A DNA stretch of 64,000 nucleotides from the NCBI RefSeq assembly GCF_001713375.1, contig NZ_CP016449.1, positions 4,197,501 through 4,261,500 on the forward strand, in the 5' to 3' direction. The notes below the pieces were generated by a model. The model worked only from the letters and a program-made list of their open reading frames with translations. It made no database searches and was not told the origin of the DNA. The DNA is from Hydrogenophaga sp. RAC07 (GTDB lineage Bacteria; Pseudomonadota; Gammaproteobacteria; Burkholderiales; Burkholderiaceae_C). Shown in pieces: positions 25,179 to 33,800 of this stretch. Position 1 is the stretch's first letter, and each line of letters starts with the position of its first letter. The translations under genes were made by a program, and so were the position numbers.

Positions 25179-26066
25179 ATGCACACGGAACTCAACTACA
25201 AGCACCTGTACTACTTCTGGGTCACGGCCAAAGAAGGCGGCATGTCGCACGCGGCGGACCGCCTGGGGCTGGCGGTACAGACGGTGAGCGCACAGGTGCG
25301 ATTGCTGGAGCAGTCGCTGGGCCACGCGCTGTTCAAACCCGCCGGGCGCGGACTGGCGCTCACGGAAGCGGGGCAGGCTGCGCTGCAGGTGGCCGAGCAG
25401 ATCTTCCATCTGGGTGAGCAACTGCCCGCCGCCGTGCGCGACGCCACACGCGCCAGCGAGGTGCGCCTGGTGGTGGGCATTTCCGACGGACTGCCCAAGC
25501 TCGCCGTGCGCGACCTGCTGGAGCCCGCGCTCACCGAGCCCAACCTGCGCCTGCTGTGCCACGAAGGCGAGTTCGACGACCTGCTGGCCGAGCTCGCGCT
25601 GCACCGGCTCGACGTGGTGCTGGCCGACCGGCCGGCGCCCGCCAACCCCAACCTGCGGCTCTACAGCCATGCGCTGGGCTCGTCGGCACTGGGCTGGTAC
25701 GCGCCCAAGGCCTGGCTGGCCCAGGCGCGGCAGGACTTTCCCCACAGCCTGGCCAACGTGCCGGTGCTGCTGCCCACAGCCCACGCTTCCGTGCGCCTGC
25801 GCATCGACCAGTGGTTCGAGGGCCACGGCGTGCTGCCGCGCGTGGTGGGCGAGTTTGAAGACAGCGCCCTGCTGGCCACCTTCGGTTCCTCGGGCATGGG
25901 CGTGTTCCCGGCCTCCGAGCGCATGCGCGAGAAGCTGTCCAAGGGCTACGGCCTGCAGTGGATCGGCGCGTGCGACGGCGTGCGCGAACACTTCTACGCC
26001 ATCGGCACCGCGCGCAAGGTGCAGCACCCGCTGGTGCAGAGCCTGCTCAGCGTGCCGGCGGTCTAG
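25179..26066 (+). CDS. NhaR-type LysR-family regulator
   Basis: A 295-residue LysR regulator. The opening NYKHLYYFWVTAKEGGMSHAADRL and LFKPAGRGLALTEAG match the NhaR branch, the activator of sodium/proton antiporter genes in enterobacteria. ATG 25179 gives the expected N-terminus. No antiporter gene is next to it here; the divergent TerB-like / ExoD operon is the nearest target. Since ExoD is linked to alkaline sensitivity in rhizobia, a role in pH or cation stress is plausible but inferred. The stop shares CTAG with the convergent permease. Confidence 0.88.
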   Translation: MHTELNYKHLYYFWVTAKEGGMSHAADRLGLAVQTVSAQVRLLEQSLGHALFKPAGRGLALTEAGQAALQVAEQIFHLGEQLPAAVRDATRASEVRLVVGISDGLPKLAVRDLLEPALTEPNLRLLCHEGEFDDLLAELALHRLDVVLADRPAPANPNLRLYSHALGSSALGWYAPKAWLAQARQDFPHSLANVPVLLPTAHASVRLRIDQWFEGHGVLPRVVGEFEDSALLATFGSSGMGVFPASERMREKLSKGYGLQWIGACDGVREHFYAIGTARKVQHPLVQSLLSVPAV

Positions 26067-27292
26067 GGAGCGGGCGTGGGCGCAGGGGGTGAAACCGTGT
26101 CCACCGCGTCAGGGTCCGGTGGCGGCGCGAACACCATCGGCTTGTGTGGCGGGATGGTCTGCCGTGTGGTGGTCTGGATGTGCCAGACCGCGACGAACAT
26201 GGCCGCGATGGTCGGGCCGATCACAAATCCGTTGATGCCCATGACCGCAATGCCGCCCAGCGTGGTGATCAGCACCAGATAGTCGGGCATGCCGGTGTCC
26301 TTGCCCACCAGCAGCGGTCGCAGCACGTTGTCGGCCAGCCCGATGACCAGCACGCCCCAGGCCACCAGGGCCGCGCCCTGCCAGACCTGGTCCACCGCAA
26401 ACAGGTACAGCGCAACCGGCACCCACACCAGGCCGGCGCCCACGGCGGGCAGCAGCGAGAGTGCGGCCATCAGCACCGCCCACAGCAACGCCCCGTTGAC
26501 GCCCAGCACCCAGAACGCCAGGCCCCCGAGCAAGCCCTGCACCAAAGCGACCACCAGGTTGCCCTTGACGGTGGCGCGCAGCACGGTGCCGAAACGCTCC
26601 AGCAGTTCCTGTTTGTGGTCAGGCGGCAGTGGAATGGCCATGCGGATGCTGCGCACGATGCTCGCGCCATCGCGTGTGAGGAAAAACGCGAGGTACAGCG
26701 TGATGAACAGGCTGATGACCAGCGTGAAGAGGTCCTGACCGAAGTTGAAGGTGTGGGTGGCGATGAGTTCGCTGCCTTGCGTGAGCAAGGCGTTGAACTT
26801 TCGCTGCACCTGGTCGAAGTTGCCCAGACCAAAGCGCCGCAGCAAGGAGATCACGCCATCGGGCAAGGCGTTGAACAGCCCGCGCAACACCAAGGCCGGG
26901 TTGACCTCGCCCGACTGGATGCGCGCATACATCTGCGTGGCCTCGCGCGCCAGGGACATCAACACCAGCACCGCCGGCAGCACCACCACGAGCACCGCGG
27001 CACCCATGGTGACCAGCGCGGCGCGTGTGTGCCGATGGTTCATGCGCGGCAGCAACCAGCGGTAGAGCGGCGCAAACATCAGCGCGATGATCGCGCCCCA
27101 CAGGATGGTGCCGAAGAAGGGCAGCAGGATCCAGAAGAAGGCCACGGTCACCGCGGCCAGCATCAGGCGCAAGGTGAGCGGAGCCGAGACCGCCGGCGTG
27201 ATCAGCGGGGAGAGCGCCTGCGGCTCACTGGACGCGGATTCGACAGCGGCGGCCGGCGCGGGCGGTGAGGCGGGTGTGGCAGGTGTTGTCAT
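26063..27292 (-). CDS. AI-2E-family (PerM/TqsA-type) permease
   Basis: A 409-residue inner-membrane protein with about eight helices. Typical segments are FFWILLPFFGTILWGAIIAL near the start and the TLYLAFFLTRDG loop, followed by LLGGLAFWVLGVNGALLWAV and GINGFVIGPTIAAMFVAVW. Members export autoinducer-2 or act as Na+/H+ antiporters; specificity cannot be told. The N-terminal Ala/Pro-rich extension and the Pro-rich C-terminus (APPPDPDAVDTVSPPAP) are outside the core domain. The ATG 27292 is preferred over the longer frame, which lacks domain content. Confidence 0.85.
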   Translation of the reverse strand: MTTPATPASPPAPAAAVESASSEPQALSPLITPAVSAPLTLRLMLAAVTVAFFWILLPFFGTILWGAIIALMFAPLYRWLLPRMNHRHTRAALVTMGAAVLVVVLPAVLVLMSLAREATQMYARIQSGEVNPALVLRGLFNALPDGVISLLRRFGLGNFDQVQRKFNALLTQGSELIATHTFNFGQDLFTLVISLFITLYLAFFLTRDGASIVRSIRMAIPLPPDHKQELLERFGTVLRATVKGNLVVALVQGLLGGLAFWVLGVNGALLWAVLMAALSLLPAVGAGLVWVPVALYLFAVDQVWQGAALVAWGVLVIGLADNVLRPLLVGKDTGMPDYLVLITTLGGIAVMGINGFVIGPTIAAMFVAVWHIQTTTRQTIPPHKPMVFAPPPDPDAVDTVSPPAPTPAP

Positions 27293-27399
27293 GGTCACGG
27301 CCGGGAGTGTGGGGGCGCGCCGAGTATGGCGCTGTTCGCCAGCGCACCCCCGCGTTGAGTGTTCGGCACGCTCTTGCAATCCGCCGATCCGTGCTTAAA

Positions 27400-27430
27400 T
27401 GCCATCCATATGGATTCCACATGGATGGCA
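27400..27430 (+). promoter_or_regulatory. Operator with three half-sites before the ribbon-helix-helix gene
   Basis: TGCCATCCAT (27400-27409) and ATGGATGGCA (27421-27430) are a perfect 10-bp inverted repeat. In between, ATCCATATGGAT (27404-27415) is a perfect 12-bp palindrome, so ATGGAT occurs three times (once inverted), the two direct copies 11 bp apart. Such half-site arrays at one-turn spacing suit a ribbon-helix-helix protein; the next gene encodes one. Confidence 0.7.
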
Positions 27431-27435
27431 AAACA

Positions 27436-27855
27436 ATGACAAACCGGCAGCTCGATGTGCGCCCACGGGTGGGCGATTCGGAAAAGATGACCGTCAATCT
27501 CGGCGTGGTCGACCTGGGTCAGGTCGACCTGCTGGTGCAGGAAGGCTTCTATTCCAACCGTTCGGATCTGGTGCGCACGGCGGTGCGCAACCTGCTCGCC
27601 ACCCACGCCGACACGCTCAGACAAACCGTGGCCCGCAAGACGCTCACGCTCGGCCTGCAGCACCTCACGCGCGCCGATCTGGAACGCGCTTTGGCCGCCG
27701 GTGAGCGCCTGCGCATCCAGGTGGTGGGCCTGGCCCGCATCGACGACGACGTCACGCCCGAACTCGCCCTGGCCGCCATCGACTCCGTTTCCGTGCTCGG
27801 CGCCTTCCACGCCAGCCCCGCTGTGCGCCGCGCGCTGGCGCCCCGCACCGTCTGA
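27436..27855 (+). CDS. CopG/ribbon-helix-helix-type regulator
   Basis: 139 residues from ATG 27436; ATG 27421 lies inside the operator and would add five residues. The RHH core is near the N-terminus: MTVNLGVVDLGQVDLLVQEG (strand and helix), then FYSNRSDLVRTAVRNLLATH (second helix). The remaining C-terminal part is uncharacterised and includes a repeated valine/alanine stretch. It is probably an autorepressor acting on the three-half-site operator just upstream. It sits 59 bp before a PHB-depolymerase-family esterase, a recurring pairing, suggesting it regulates that gene. Confidence 0.78.
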   Translation: MTNRQLDVRPRVGDSEKMTVNLGVVDLGQVDLLVQEGFYSNRSDLVRTAVRNLLATHADTLRQTVARKTLTLGLQHLTRADLERALAAGERLRIQVVGLARIDDDVTPELALAAIDSVSVLGAFHASPAVRRALAPRTV

Positions 27856-27914
27856 ATCCTTTTCACGTTCACGAAACACATCCCTTGAAAACACCCCTCT
27901 CGACCACGCTGGCC

Positions 27915-28970
27915 ATGAACATCAACGACACCATCGGCCAGGCGCTTGCGCAGGCCGGGCTCGACACCCGGAGCGGTCCGCTCAAGGGCGTGACCGACAC
28001 CATCCGCAAGGCGCTGGCGTCCGCCGGCCTGGGGGGTGGAACACCGGAGGCCGAAGCCGACGTGATCGATGTGGTGGCACGCGACGTCAACGCCAAGCCT
28101 GCGGCGACGCACGCTGCCGGCTCATTCATGCGCCGCACAGTGCAGCACCCGGCCGGTGCGCGTGACTACAAGCTCTACCAGCCGGCTGCGCGGGCCGGCG
28201 ACGCCAGCGGCGCACGACCGCTGGTGGTGATGCTGCATGGCTGCACCCAGTCGGCCGACGACTTTGCCGCCGGCACGCAGATGAACCGCCTGGCCGACGA
28301 ACACGGCTTTCTGGTGCTCTACCCCGAACAATCGGCCAGCGCCAACGCCTCGCGCTGCTGGAACTGGTTTCGCCCGCAAGACCAGGTGCGCGAGGGCGGT
28401 GAACCCGCGCTGATCGCGGCCATGGTTCGAGCGGTCATGAACGAGCAAGCAGTCGACAAGCAGCGTGTGTTTGTGGCCGGGCTTTCTGCCGGCGCCGCCA
28501 TGGCGGTGGTGCTGGGCGAGACCTGGCCCGAGCTGTTTGCGGCCGTGGGCGCGCACTCGGGCTTGCCGTACGCGGCCGCGTACGACATCCCCTCGGCCAT
28601 GGCCGCCATGAAGGGCCGCGGCGTCGCGGGCCACAGCGCAGCGCACGCCGTGCCCACCATCGTCTTTCACGGCGACCGCGACCACACCGTGCAGCACAGC
28701 AACGGCGAGCACATCGCGCAGCAGGCCCGCCGGGCCACGCCCGCGCTGGACGTCAGCCGCGACACCGGCACCGCCGCCGGCGGGCGCCGCTACACGCGCG
28801 AACGGCACACCGACGCCGTTGGCCGGGTGTTGGTGGAGCAGTGGACCGTGCACGGCGCGGGCCACGCGTGGTCGGGCGGCGATGCCGCTGGCACTTACAC
28901 CGACAACGCCGGGCCGGACGCCTCGGCGGAGATGCTGCGCTTCTTTCTGGCGCAACCGCCGCGTGGCTGA
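27915..28970 (+). CDS. PHB-depolymerase-family esterase
   Basis: A 351-residue alpha/beta hydrolase. The oxyanion region LHGCTQSADDF (His108) and the lipase box GLSAGAAM (Ser191) are clear; FHGDRDHTV and GAGHAWSGGD supply the acid and the catalytic His. This is the polyhydroxybutyrate depolymerase/feruloyl-esterase type usually exported, but no clear signal peptide is visible; the N-terminal approx. 70 residues form an extra helical extension. A TTG at 27885 is an alternative start; neither has a strong ribosome site. The 3' end overlaps the following gene by 8 bp. Confidence 0.85.
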   Translation: MNINDTIGQALAQAGLDTRSGPLKGVTDTIRKALASAGLGGGTPEAEADVIDVVARDVNAKPAATHAAGSFMRRTVQHPAGARDYKLYQPAARAGDASGARPLVVMLHGCTQSADDFAAGTQMNRLADEHGFLVLYPEQSASANASRCWNWFRPQDQVREGGEPALIAAMVRAVMNEQAVDKQRVFVAGLSAGAAMAVVLGETWPELFAAVGAHSGLPYAAAYDIPSAMAAMKGRGVAGHSAAHAVPTIVFHGDRDHTVQHSNGEHIAQQARRATPALDVSRDTGTAAGGRRYTRERHTDAVGRVLVEQWTVHGAGHAWSGGDAAGTYTDNAGPDASAEMLRFFLAQPPRG

Positions 28971-29631
28971 ACACCCGCGCCGCCGCCTGCTGGCCACGCT
29001 GCGCGCGCGCTTTGACGGCGCGGCCCTGAGCGTGAGCTTGCCCGGCCATCCCGCCCCGCCGTTGGCCCGGCCCACCGCTGCGCAGTGGGCCGGGTTGCAA
29101 GCCTGGTGTTTCGAGGGCGCAGGCAACGGCCGCAGCCCGCTGCTGCGGCCCACGCAAGCCCCGCAGGTGGATCCCCGTCTTTCGGTCGCGGTCTGGCCAG
29201 CAGACGACCCCGCCGCGCTCGCCCTGATCGAAGCCTTCAGCCGCCACCTGGATGGCAGTCACCAGTTGCTCGAAGCCGGCGGCGCGCTGTCAGGCCTGCT
29301 GCTGCGCCTGCGCGTGAAGGCGTGTGACGTGGCGTGGTGGCGCAGCCGCATGATCTCCGACCCGTGGGACTGCGGTTACGCGCTGAATGAGCCTGAGGCA
29401 CGCGCGGCGCTGGCGCGGTTCGAGCCGCGGCGGTCCACGCTGGTGGTGGCGGTGGATTGGCCGGCAGATGCCCTGGTGGAGACCTTGAACGAGATGCAAG
29501 GTTCGTCGTCAAGGTTCTTGCACCCGGTGCGCTGGCTGGTCGTTCAACGCGACCCGGGTCCCATCACCGAGCGGCTGCGCGCCGCAGCGCTGCCGGCGAC
29601 CGTGCTTCAGCCGCGTGCTGCGGAGGCCTGA
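28963..29631 (+). CDS. Uncharacterised protein coupled to the PHB esterase
   Basis: 222 residues from GTG 28963, which overlaps the end of the esterase gene. I do not recognise it. It has no membrane segment or signal. It is rich in Arg, Leu and Trp, with a run AVWPADDPAALALIEAFS and a conserved-looking MISDPWDCGYALNEPEA. Codon usage agrees with neighbours. The frame upstream of 28963 is a shadow. The end overlaps the convergent BLUF gene by 25 bp. Translation coupling suggests a role linked to the esterase. Confidence 0.65.
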   Translation: MAEHPRRRLLATLRARFDGAALSVSLPGHPAPPLARPTAAQWAGLQAWCFEGAGNGRSPLLRPTQAPQVDPRLSVAVWPADDPAALALIEAFSRHLDGSHQLLEAGGALSGLLLRLRVKACDVAWWRSRMISDPWDCGYALNEPEARAALARFEPRRSTLVVAVDWPADALVETLNEMQGSSSRFLHPVRWLVVQRDPGPITERLRAAALPATVLQPRAAEA

Positions 29632-30890
29632 AACGACGGCACGACCAGCACCGCGGCGGTGCTCGCGCCGTCGGCGCCCACGCTGTGGATCAGCTCGGGC
29701 AGCGGCCCGTCGTGGTCAAAAAACACACGGCCGCGCACCACCACCACCAGGGCCGGGTTGAGCGAGGCGCGGCGCACGTCGGTGATGGTCTGCGCCATGC
29801 GCGGCATCCAGTCCTCGCGGTTGAAGGCCAGGCTCAGCGAGAGGTCCACCACGTCGAACCACTGGCGCTTGACCAGCTTGATCAGCGCGGCGTTGTCCTC
29901 GGGAAACTCGCAGTGCGTGTCCCAGCCCTCGCGCCACATCATCTCGGCGTCGAACACCGCGCCCATCAGGTGCTGCTCACCCGGCAGCGGCGCGATCAGG
30001 ATGCGCCCGCGCAGGCGCTCCTGGGGCCGGTCGTTGTGGTCCGCCTCCAGGCACAGCTTGCGAAACGACTGCTGCAGGCGGCCCAGCCCGAGCGTCACGT
30101 CAAATTCAGACACCTCGTCGGACGCCCACAAATCGCCCAGGTCGCGCGCGGCCGGCTCCGAGACCCACATGCAGGATGCGCGCAGCGAGCCCGCTTCGGC
30201 GTGCAACACATCGAGCAGCGCGAACGCCTCGGCCGGGTCCGTCGCCACCAGCAGGCGCGCCAGACTGGCCATGCGGGGATCGCGATCGGCCTCGGTGTGC
30301 GGCTGTTCGACACCGTAGCGCGGCGTCACCTGGGGCAGCACGGTGGAGTCCACCACGCGCTTGAGGATTTCGTGGTCCAGCCGGGCGAATTCGTGTTCGA
30401 ACTCGGGTTGCGCCGGGGCGCTCTGCCAGAAGTCGGTGGCGCTGGCGTGCGGCACACCCTGCTGGCTGCGCAGCAGCTCGATCAGGTTGTGCGGCGGTCT
30501 CATGTGCGCGTCGTTGGCGGCATCGGGCCGCTCGCTCGGGTCGCGGTCCCCCAGCTTCATGCCCCAGTCGGGGAAACAGCGCACGGTGGTGGGCATGTGG
30601 CCCAGGATCTCCACGTCGGTGTGCCGGCTGTCCACCCGGATCGACTGCCAGATCCGGTCCACGCTCTCGGCCGGGCCTTCCAGCCACTGCAGGAACCGCC
30701 CGCCGTCGTAGATCAGCAAGCCGGTGACCGACTCGGCCAGGTTGCGTTGGAACGCAGCCTCCACCAACTGATTCAGTGCCGGGCCGTCCAGGGGCGTGAC
30801 GCAGCGGCTTCGGTAGACAAGCGTTGCCAAGGCCGGCTGTGCGCTGGCCTGGGCAAAGGCAGACAGGGAACTGGAGGGGCGGGGCAACAC
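29607..30890 (-). CDS. BLUF blue-light sensor with a cobalamin-binding-like C-terminal domain
   Basis: 427 residues from GTG 30890; a longer frame to 31037 begins at TTG and crosses a palindrome. Residues about 19-115 are a BLUF flavin photoreceptor: TLVYRSR (the signalling Tyr), AFQRNLAESVTGLLIYDGG (the flavin-contact Asn), RFLQWLEGP (the essential Gln). The middle has RDLGDLWASDEVSEFDVT, like the helical bundle before B12 domains, where CarH-type proteins have W-x9-EH but this one has Val-Thr. The C-terminal domain, RILIAPLPGEQHLMGAVFDAEMM, and FDVVDLSLSL resemble a B12-binding Rossmann fold with a His in GEQH. The order BLUF plus B12-like is that of AppA, a light/redox antirepressor. No photosynthesis genes are here. 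Confidence 0.8.
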   Translation of the reverse strand: MLPRPSSSLSAFAQASAQPALATLVYRSRCVTPLDGPALNQLVEAAFQRNLAESVTGLLIYDGGRFLQWLEGPAESVDRIWQSIRVDSRHTDVEILGHMPTTVRCFPDWGMKLGDRDPSERPDAANDAHMRPPHNLIELLRSQQGVPHASATDFWQSAPAQPEFEHEFARLDHEILKRVVDSTVLPQVTPRYGVEQPHTEADRDPRMASLARLLVATDPAEAFALLDVLHAEAGSLRASCMWVSEPAARDLGDLWASDEVSEFDVTLGLGRLQQSFRKLCLEADHNDRPQERLRGRILIAPLPGEQHLMGAVFDAEMMWREGWDTHCEFPEDNAALIKLVKRQWFDVVDLSLSLAFNREDWMPRMAQTITDVRRASLNPALVVVVRGRVFFDHDGPLPELIHSVGADGASTAAVLVVPSFQASAARG

Positions 30891-30926
30891 GGCGCTCTCG
30901 GGTGGGCTGGCGGGAACAGGGGAAGC

Positions 30927-30948
30927 TCGAATCGAAGCTTTGATTCGA
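30927..30948 (-). promoter_or_regulatory. 22-bp palindrome upstream of the BLUF gene
   Basis: Plus-strand TCGAATCGAAG / CTTTGATTCGA is palindromic at 20 of 22 positions; the single mismatch pair would be a G-T wobble. It ends 37 bp before the GTG start and could be an operator. Confidence 0.5.
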
Positions 30949-31169
30949 AGCTCAAATGCGCTCTGACCGTTCTTTGCAATCAGACCTGGGAACTCTCGAC
31001 CGAAGGCATGATCCGGCCGCGTCCAATTCCCTGTCAAGCAAGGTTTACCCGAGCCCGAAAAAGCACAAACGGGTGTTGCAAATCAAGCATGTACCGCCAA
31101 AGTCAGTCGAAGGCATTCATGTGGCGAATTCATGAGATAACCCACCATCCACCCACACCCTGCGAACCG

Positions 31170-31598
31170 ATGACCGACTGGAAGACCCAACAAATGATCA
31201 AGGCCTCGGGCTGGCCGCTGGCGCCCGAGCTGCTCGCGCCTGGCGCCGATTTCAGCGCCCCGGCCGAGGGCGGCCTCGTGCCCTGGCACTGGGCCTGCAG
31301 CGAGGGCAAGACGGGCCTCGTGCGCTACATGCTGGACAACGGCGCCGACCCGCAGGACCGCACGCCGGCCGGTCAGGCCATGCTGCACATGGCGGCGCGC
31401 GCCCACAGTTTTCAGGTGGTGATGCTGCTGATCGACGCGCTCAAGGCCCGCGGTGCGCCCGCGCCCGAGGAAGGGCTGCGCTCTTTCCTCACCAAGACCT
31501 TTGCCAAGGGCCATCCCGACTCGAAAAACCGGCTGCAACAGACGCTGAAGGATTGGGACCGGTTGCAGCGCCAGGCGGCGCCGCCCAAGCCGACCTGA
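31170..31598 (+). CDS. Small ankyrin-repeat protein
   Basis: 142 residues. Ankyrin-like helices are clear in the middle: GGLVPWHWACSEGKTGLVRY, MLDNGADPQDRTPAGQAMLH and MAARAHSFQVVMLLIDAL, about two and a half repeats, followed by a helical, basic C-terminus. No signal or membrane segment. Likely a cytosolic protein-binding module with an unknown partner. ATG 31170 is chosen because the repeats begin soon after and upstream codons look non-coding. It ends in a strong hairpin shared with the convergent Tim44-domain gene. Confidence 0.75.
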   Translation: MTDWKTQQMIKASGWPLAPELLAPGADFSAPAEGGLVPWHWACSEGKTGLVRYMLDNGADPQDRTPAGQAMLHMAARAHSFQVVMLLIDALKARGAPAPEEGLRSFLTKTFAKGHPDSKNRLQQTLKDWDRLQRQAAPPKPT

Positions 31599-31614
31599 AC
31601 CGCAGGCGCCAACA

Positions 31615-31648
31615 ACAAGGCCCCGGCACGTGAGTGCAGGGGCCTTGT
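31615..31648. terminator. Bidirectional hairpin terminator
   Basis: ACAAGGCCCC (31615-31624) pairs perfectly with GGGGCCTTGT (31639-31648), a 10-bp stem with a 14-nt loop, placed between two convergent genes. T-richness after the stem is weak on both strands. Confidence 0.65.
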
Positions 31649-31684
31649 CGCTTGTTCAGCAGCGGGGATGATCCCGCAGCGGCA

Positions 31685-32575
31685 TCAGGTGCTTTGCTGG
31701 ATACCGGCCAGCAGCCAGCCGCCGTTGCCCTGGCGCGGCTTGGTCAGGTGCCAGATCTCGTCGAAGCTCTCGGTCAGTTCGGCGCCACTGTCGCGCGTCT
31801 CGCCGGTGAAGCGCACGCTCACCACGTAGCGGCTGTCGCCTTCTTCCACTTCCAGCACCGAGGCGTCGATGCGCACCACGTCGGTGTGCTGGGTCGCAGC
31901 GCCACGCTCGCTCAGGTCCATCTGCAGCTCGGCAAACATTTCCGGCGTCGTGAAGGCGCGGATGTCGTCCAGGTTGCCCGCATCGTTGGCGGCCTGCAGG
32001 CGGATGAAGTTGACCTTGGCGTTGCGCTCGAAAGCGGCCACGTCGAAGTCGGCCGGGATGGCACTGGCGACACCACCACCCAGCGAGCTGCCGATCATGG
32101 AGCCGCCACCCGCGTTCACCGGCGTGCGAAAGGCGTTCAGGTCGGGTGTGCTCTGGCGGTTGGCACCCGCTGCCGCGTAGGCCAGACCGCCCGAGCCACC
32201 TTGCTGGGCCTGCGCACGCTTGCGCATGATGAAGCCGAACACGGCGACGGCAGCGGCGATCAGCAGGCCGATCATCAGGATGTTGGCCATGCCTTCACCG
32301 AAGCCCAGGTGCGAAGCCAGGGCCATGAGGCCAATGCCGGCGGCGAGACCCGCGATCGGGCCCATCCAGCTGCGACCGGTGCTGGCGGCTGCGGCACCGG
32401 CACCCGCTGCGGCTGGCGCGGCGGTGGGTGCGGCAGGCGCTTTGGCCGGCGGCGCGGCCTGGCGCTGCATGCCGAACGACTTGCCGCCACCCATGCGTCG
32501 AGCTTCAGCGTCGAAATGCGCCGCGCCAAGGCCGAGGGTCATGACCACGGCCAACAGGGAAATCCACTTTTTCAT
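31685..32575 (-). CDS. Tim44-domain membrane-anchored protein
   Basis: 296 residues from ATG 32575, with AAGGAGACTCTG before it. The N-terminus is a signal or anchor (MKKWISLLAVVMTLGLGAA), then a Gly/Ala/Pro-rich segment and a helix pair at about 75-115 (GPIAGLAAGIGLMALASHL, MANILMIGLLIAAAVAVFGF). The C-terminal half is a Tim44-like domain (FDVAAFERNAKVNFIRLQAA, DIRAFTTPEMFAEL, and the final WHLTKPRQGNGGWLLAGIQQ). In bacteria the family's function is poorly known. It stands alone, converging with the ankyrin gene. Confidence 0.85.
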   Translation of the reverse strand: MKKWISLLAVVMTLGLGAAHFDAEARRMGGGKSFGMQRQAAPPAKAPAAPTAAPAAAGAGAAAASTGRSWMGPIAGLAAGIGLMALASHLGFGEGMANILMIGLLIAAAVAVFGFIMRKRAQAQQGGSGGLAYAAAGANRQSTPDLNAFRTPVNAGGGSMIGSSLGGGVASAIPADFDVAAFERNAKVNFIRLQAANDAGNLDDIRAFTTPEMFAELQMDLSERGAATQHTDVVRIDASVLEVEEGDSRYVVSVRFTGETRDSGAELTESFDEIWHLTKPRQGNGGWLLAGIQQST

Positions 32576-32720
32576 CAGAGTCTCCTTCAAGGAACATTGA
32601 ATACCCAGTAGGGTAGGCCTCCAATGGGTTCTGAAAAAGCAGAGATATCGGGATGATCAGTTCGTAAAAGCAAGCGTCGTCAGGCCAACAGACCGCCCGA
32701 AGCCGTTGGTCGACGGTGCG

Positions 32721-33689
32721 TCACCGCGTCCGGGGCGCAGCAGCCCGCACGTCGAACCCATCCGCCAACGCCACCCGCAACCAGGCCACGAACGCCGACA
32801 CCGACCGCGGCACGTGGCTGGCGTAGGGCCGCACCGCGTAGATCTGGGCGCTGAACGTGCCCACGGACGCCCAACCCGTGAGCACCTCCACCAGCTGGCC
32901 CGACTGCAAGGCCGCCTGCGCGCTGAAATCAGGAACCAGCGCGATGCCCAGGCCCGCGATGGCCGCGTCGCGCAGGGCTTCGCTGTTGTTGGCACTGAAC
33001 GGGCCACTCACCGGCACCGTGACGCGTTGGGCCTGCGGCTTTTTGCGCCCCTCGGCGGGCGTGAAGTGCCAGGCCGATGTGTCCTGCGCGCGCGGGTAGT
33101 GCAGGCAGGCGTGTCGGGCCAGGTCCTGGGGTGCGACCGGCGTGCCGTGCTGGCGCAGGTACTCGCGGCTGGCCACCAGCACCGAGCGTGTGCTGCACAG
33201 GGGCCAGGCCACGTGGGTGTCGGGCGGCGAGGCGGTGTGGCGGATCGCCAGGTCGAAGCCTTCGGTGGCCAGCGAACTCAGACGGTCCGACATGTCCAGC
33301 TCCAGCCGGATGCGCGGATGCGCCTGCACGAACGAGGCGATTCTGGGCACCAGCTGCTGGCGCGCAAACGCGACCGGCGCGGTGACGCGCACCAGCCCCG
33401 CTGGCTCTTCGGCGAGATCGCGCACGCTGGAGAAGCTTTGCGCAATGCGCTCGAAGGGCTCGCGCATGCCGTCCACCAACTGCTGGCCCGCTTCGGTCAG
33501 GCGCACGCTGCGCGTGGTGCGCTGCACCAGGGGCACGCCCGCGGCCCGCTCCAGTTCGCTGATGCGCTGGCTCATGGCGGCCTTGCTCACGCCCAGGCGT
33601 TGTGCCGACGCGGTGTAGCTGCCTTGCTGCGCCAGCACGGTCAGCCAGTGCAGGTGCATCCAGAGGGCTTCGACTTTTTTCTCATCCAT
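32721..33689 (-). CDS. LysR-family regulator divergent from mmsA
   Basis: 322 residues. [24 protein letters not shown] then [17 protein letters not shown]; effector domain [20 protein letters not shown] typical of the CrgA-like LysR group. ATG 33689 is chosen over in-frame ATGs at 33707 and 33716, because these would lie within a palindrome that looks like its operator. The divergent mmsA start is 111 bp away, so it probably controls that gene and itself. The inducer is unknown. Confidence 0.87.
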   Translation of the reverse strand: MDEKKVEALWMHLHWLTVLAQQGSYTASAQRLGVSKAAMSQRISELERAAGVPLVQRTTRSVRLTEAGQQLVDGMREPFERIAQSFSSVRDLAEEPAGLVRVTAPVAFARQQLVPRIASFVQAHPRIRLELDMSDRLSSLATEGFDLAIRHTASPPDTHVAWPLCSTRSVLVASREYLRQHGTPVAPQDLARHACLHYPRAQDTSAWHFTPAEGRKKPQAQRVTVPVSGPFSANNSEALRDAAIAGLGIALVPDFSAQAALQSGQLVEVLTGWASVGTFSAQIYAVRPYASHVPRSVSAFVAWLRVALADGFDVRAAAPRTR

Positions 33690-33694
33690 GCCTG

Positions 33695-33718
33695 GATTGT
33701 TCACCATTTCAAACAATC
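33695..33718. promoter_or_regulatory. LysR-type operator candidate
   Basis: GATTGTT (33695-33701) and AACAATC (33712-33718) form a 7-bp inverted repeat with a 10-bp spacer containing ACCATTTCA. It contains a T-N11-A pattern and lies 5 bp before the regulator start codon. Confidence 0.6.
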
Positions 33719-33800
33719 AGTTCAGTCCTTGCCACTAGGCGAGGGGGTGTGCGGTGCCTACACTGCCTTCACTCTTCGACTCCATTCACACGAGACCGCC

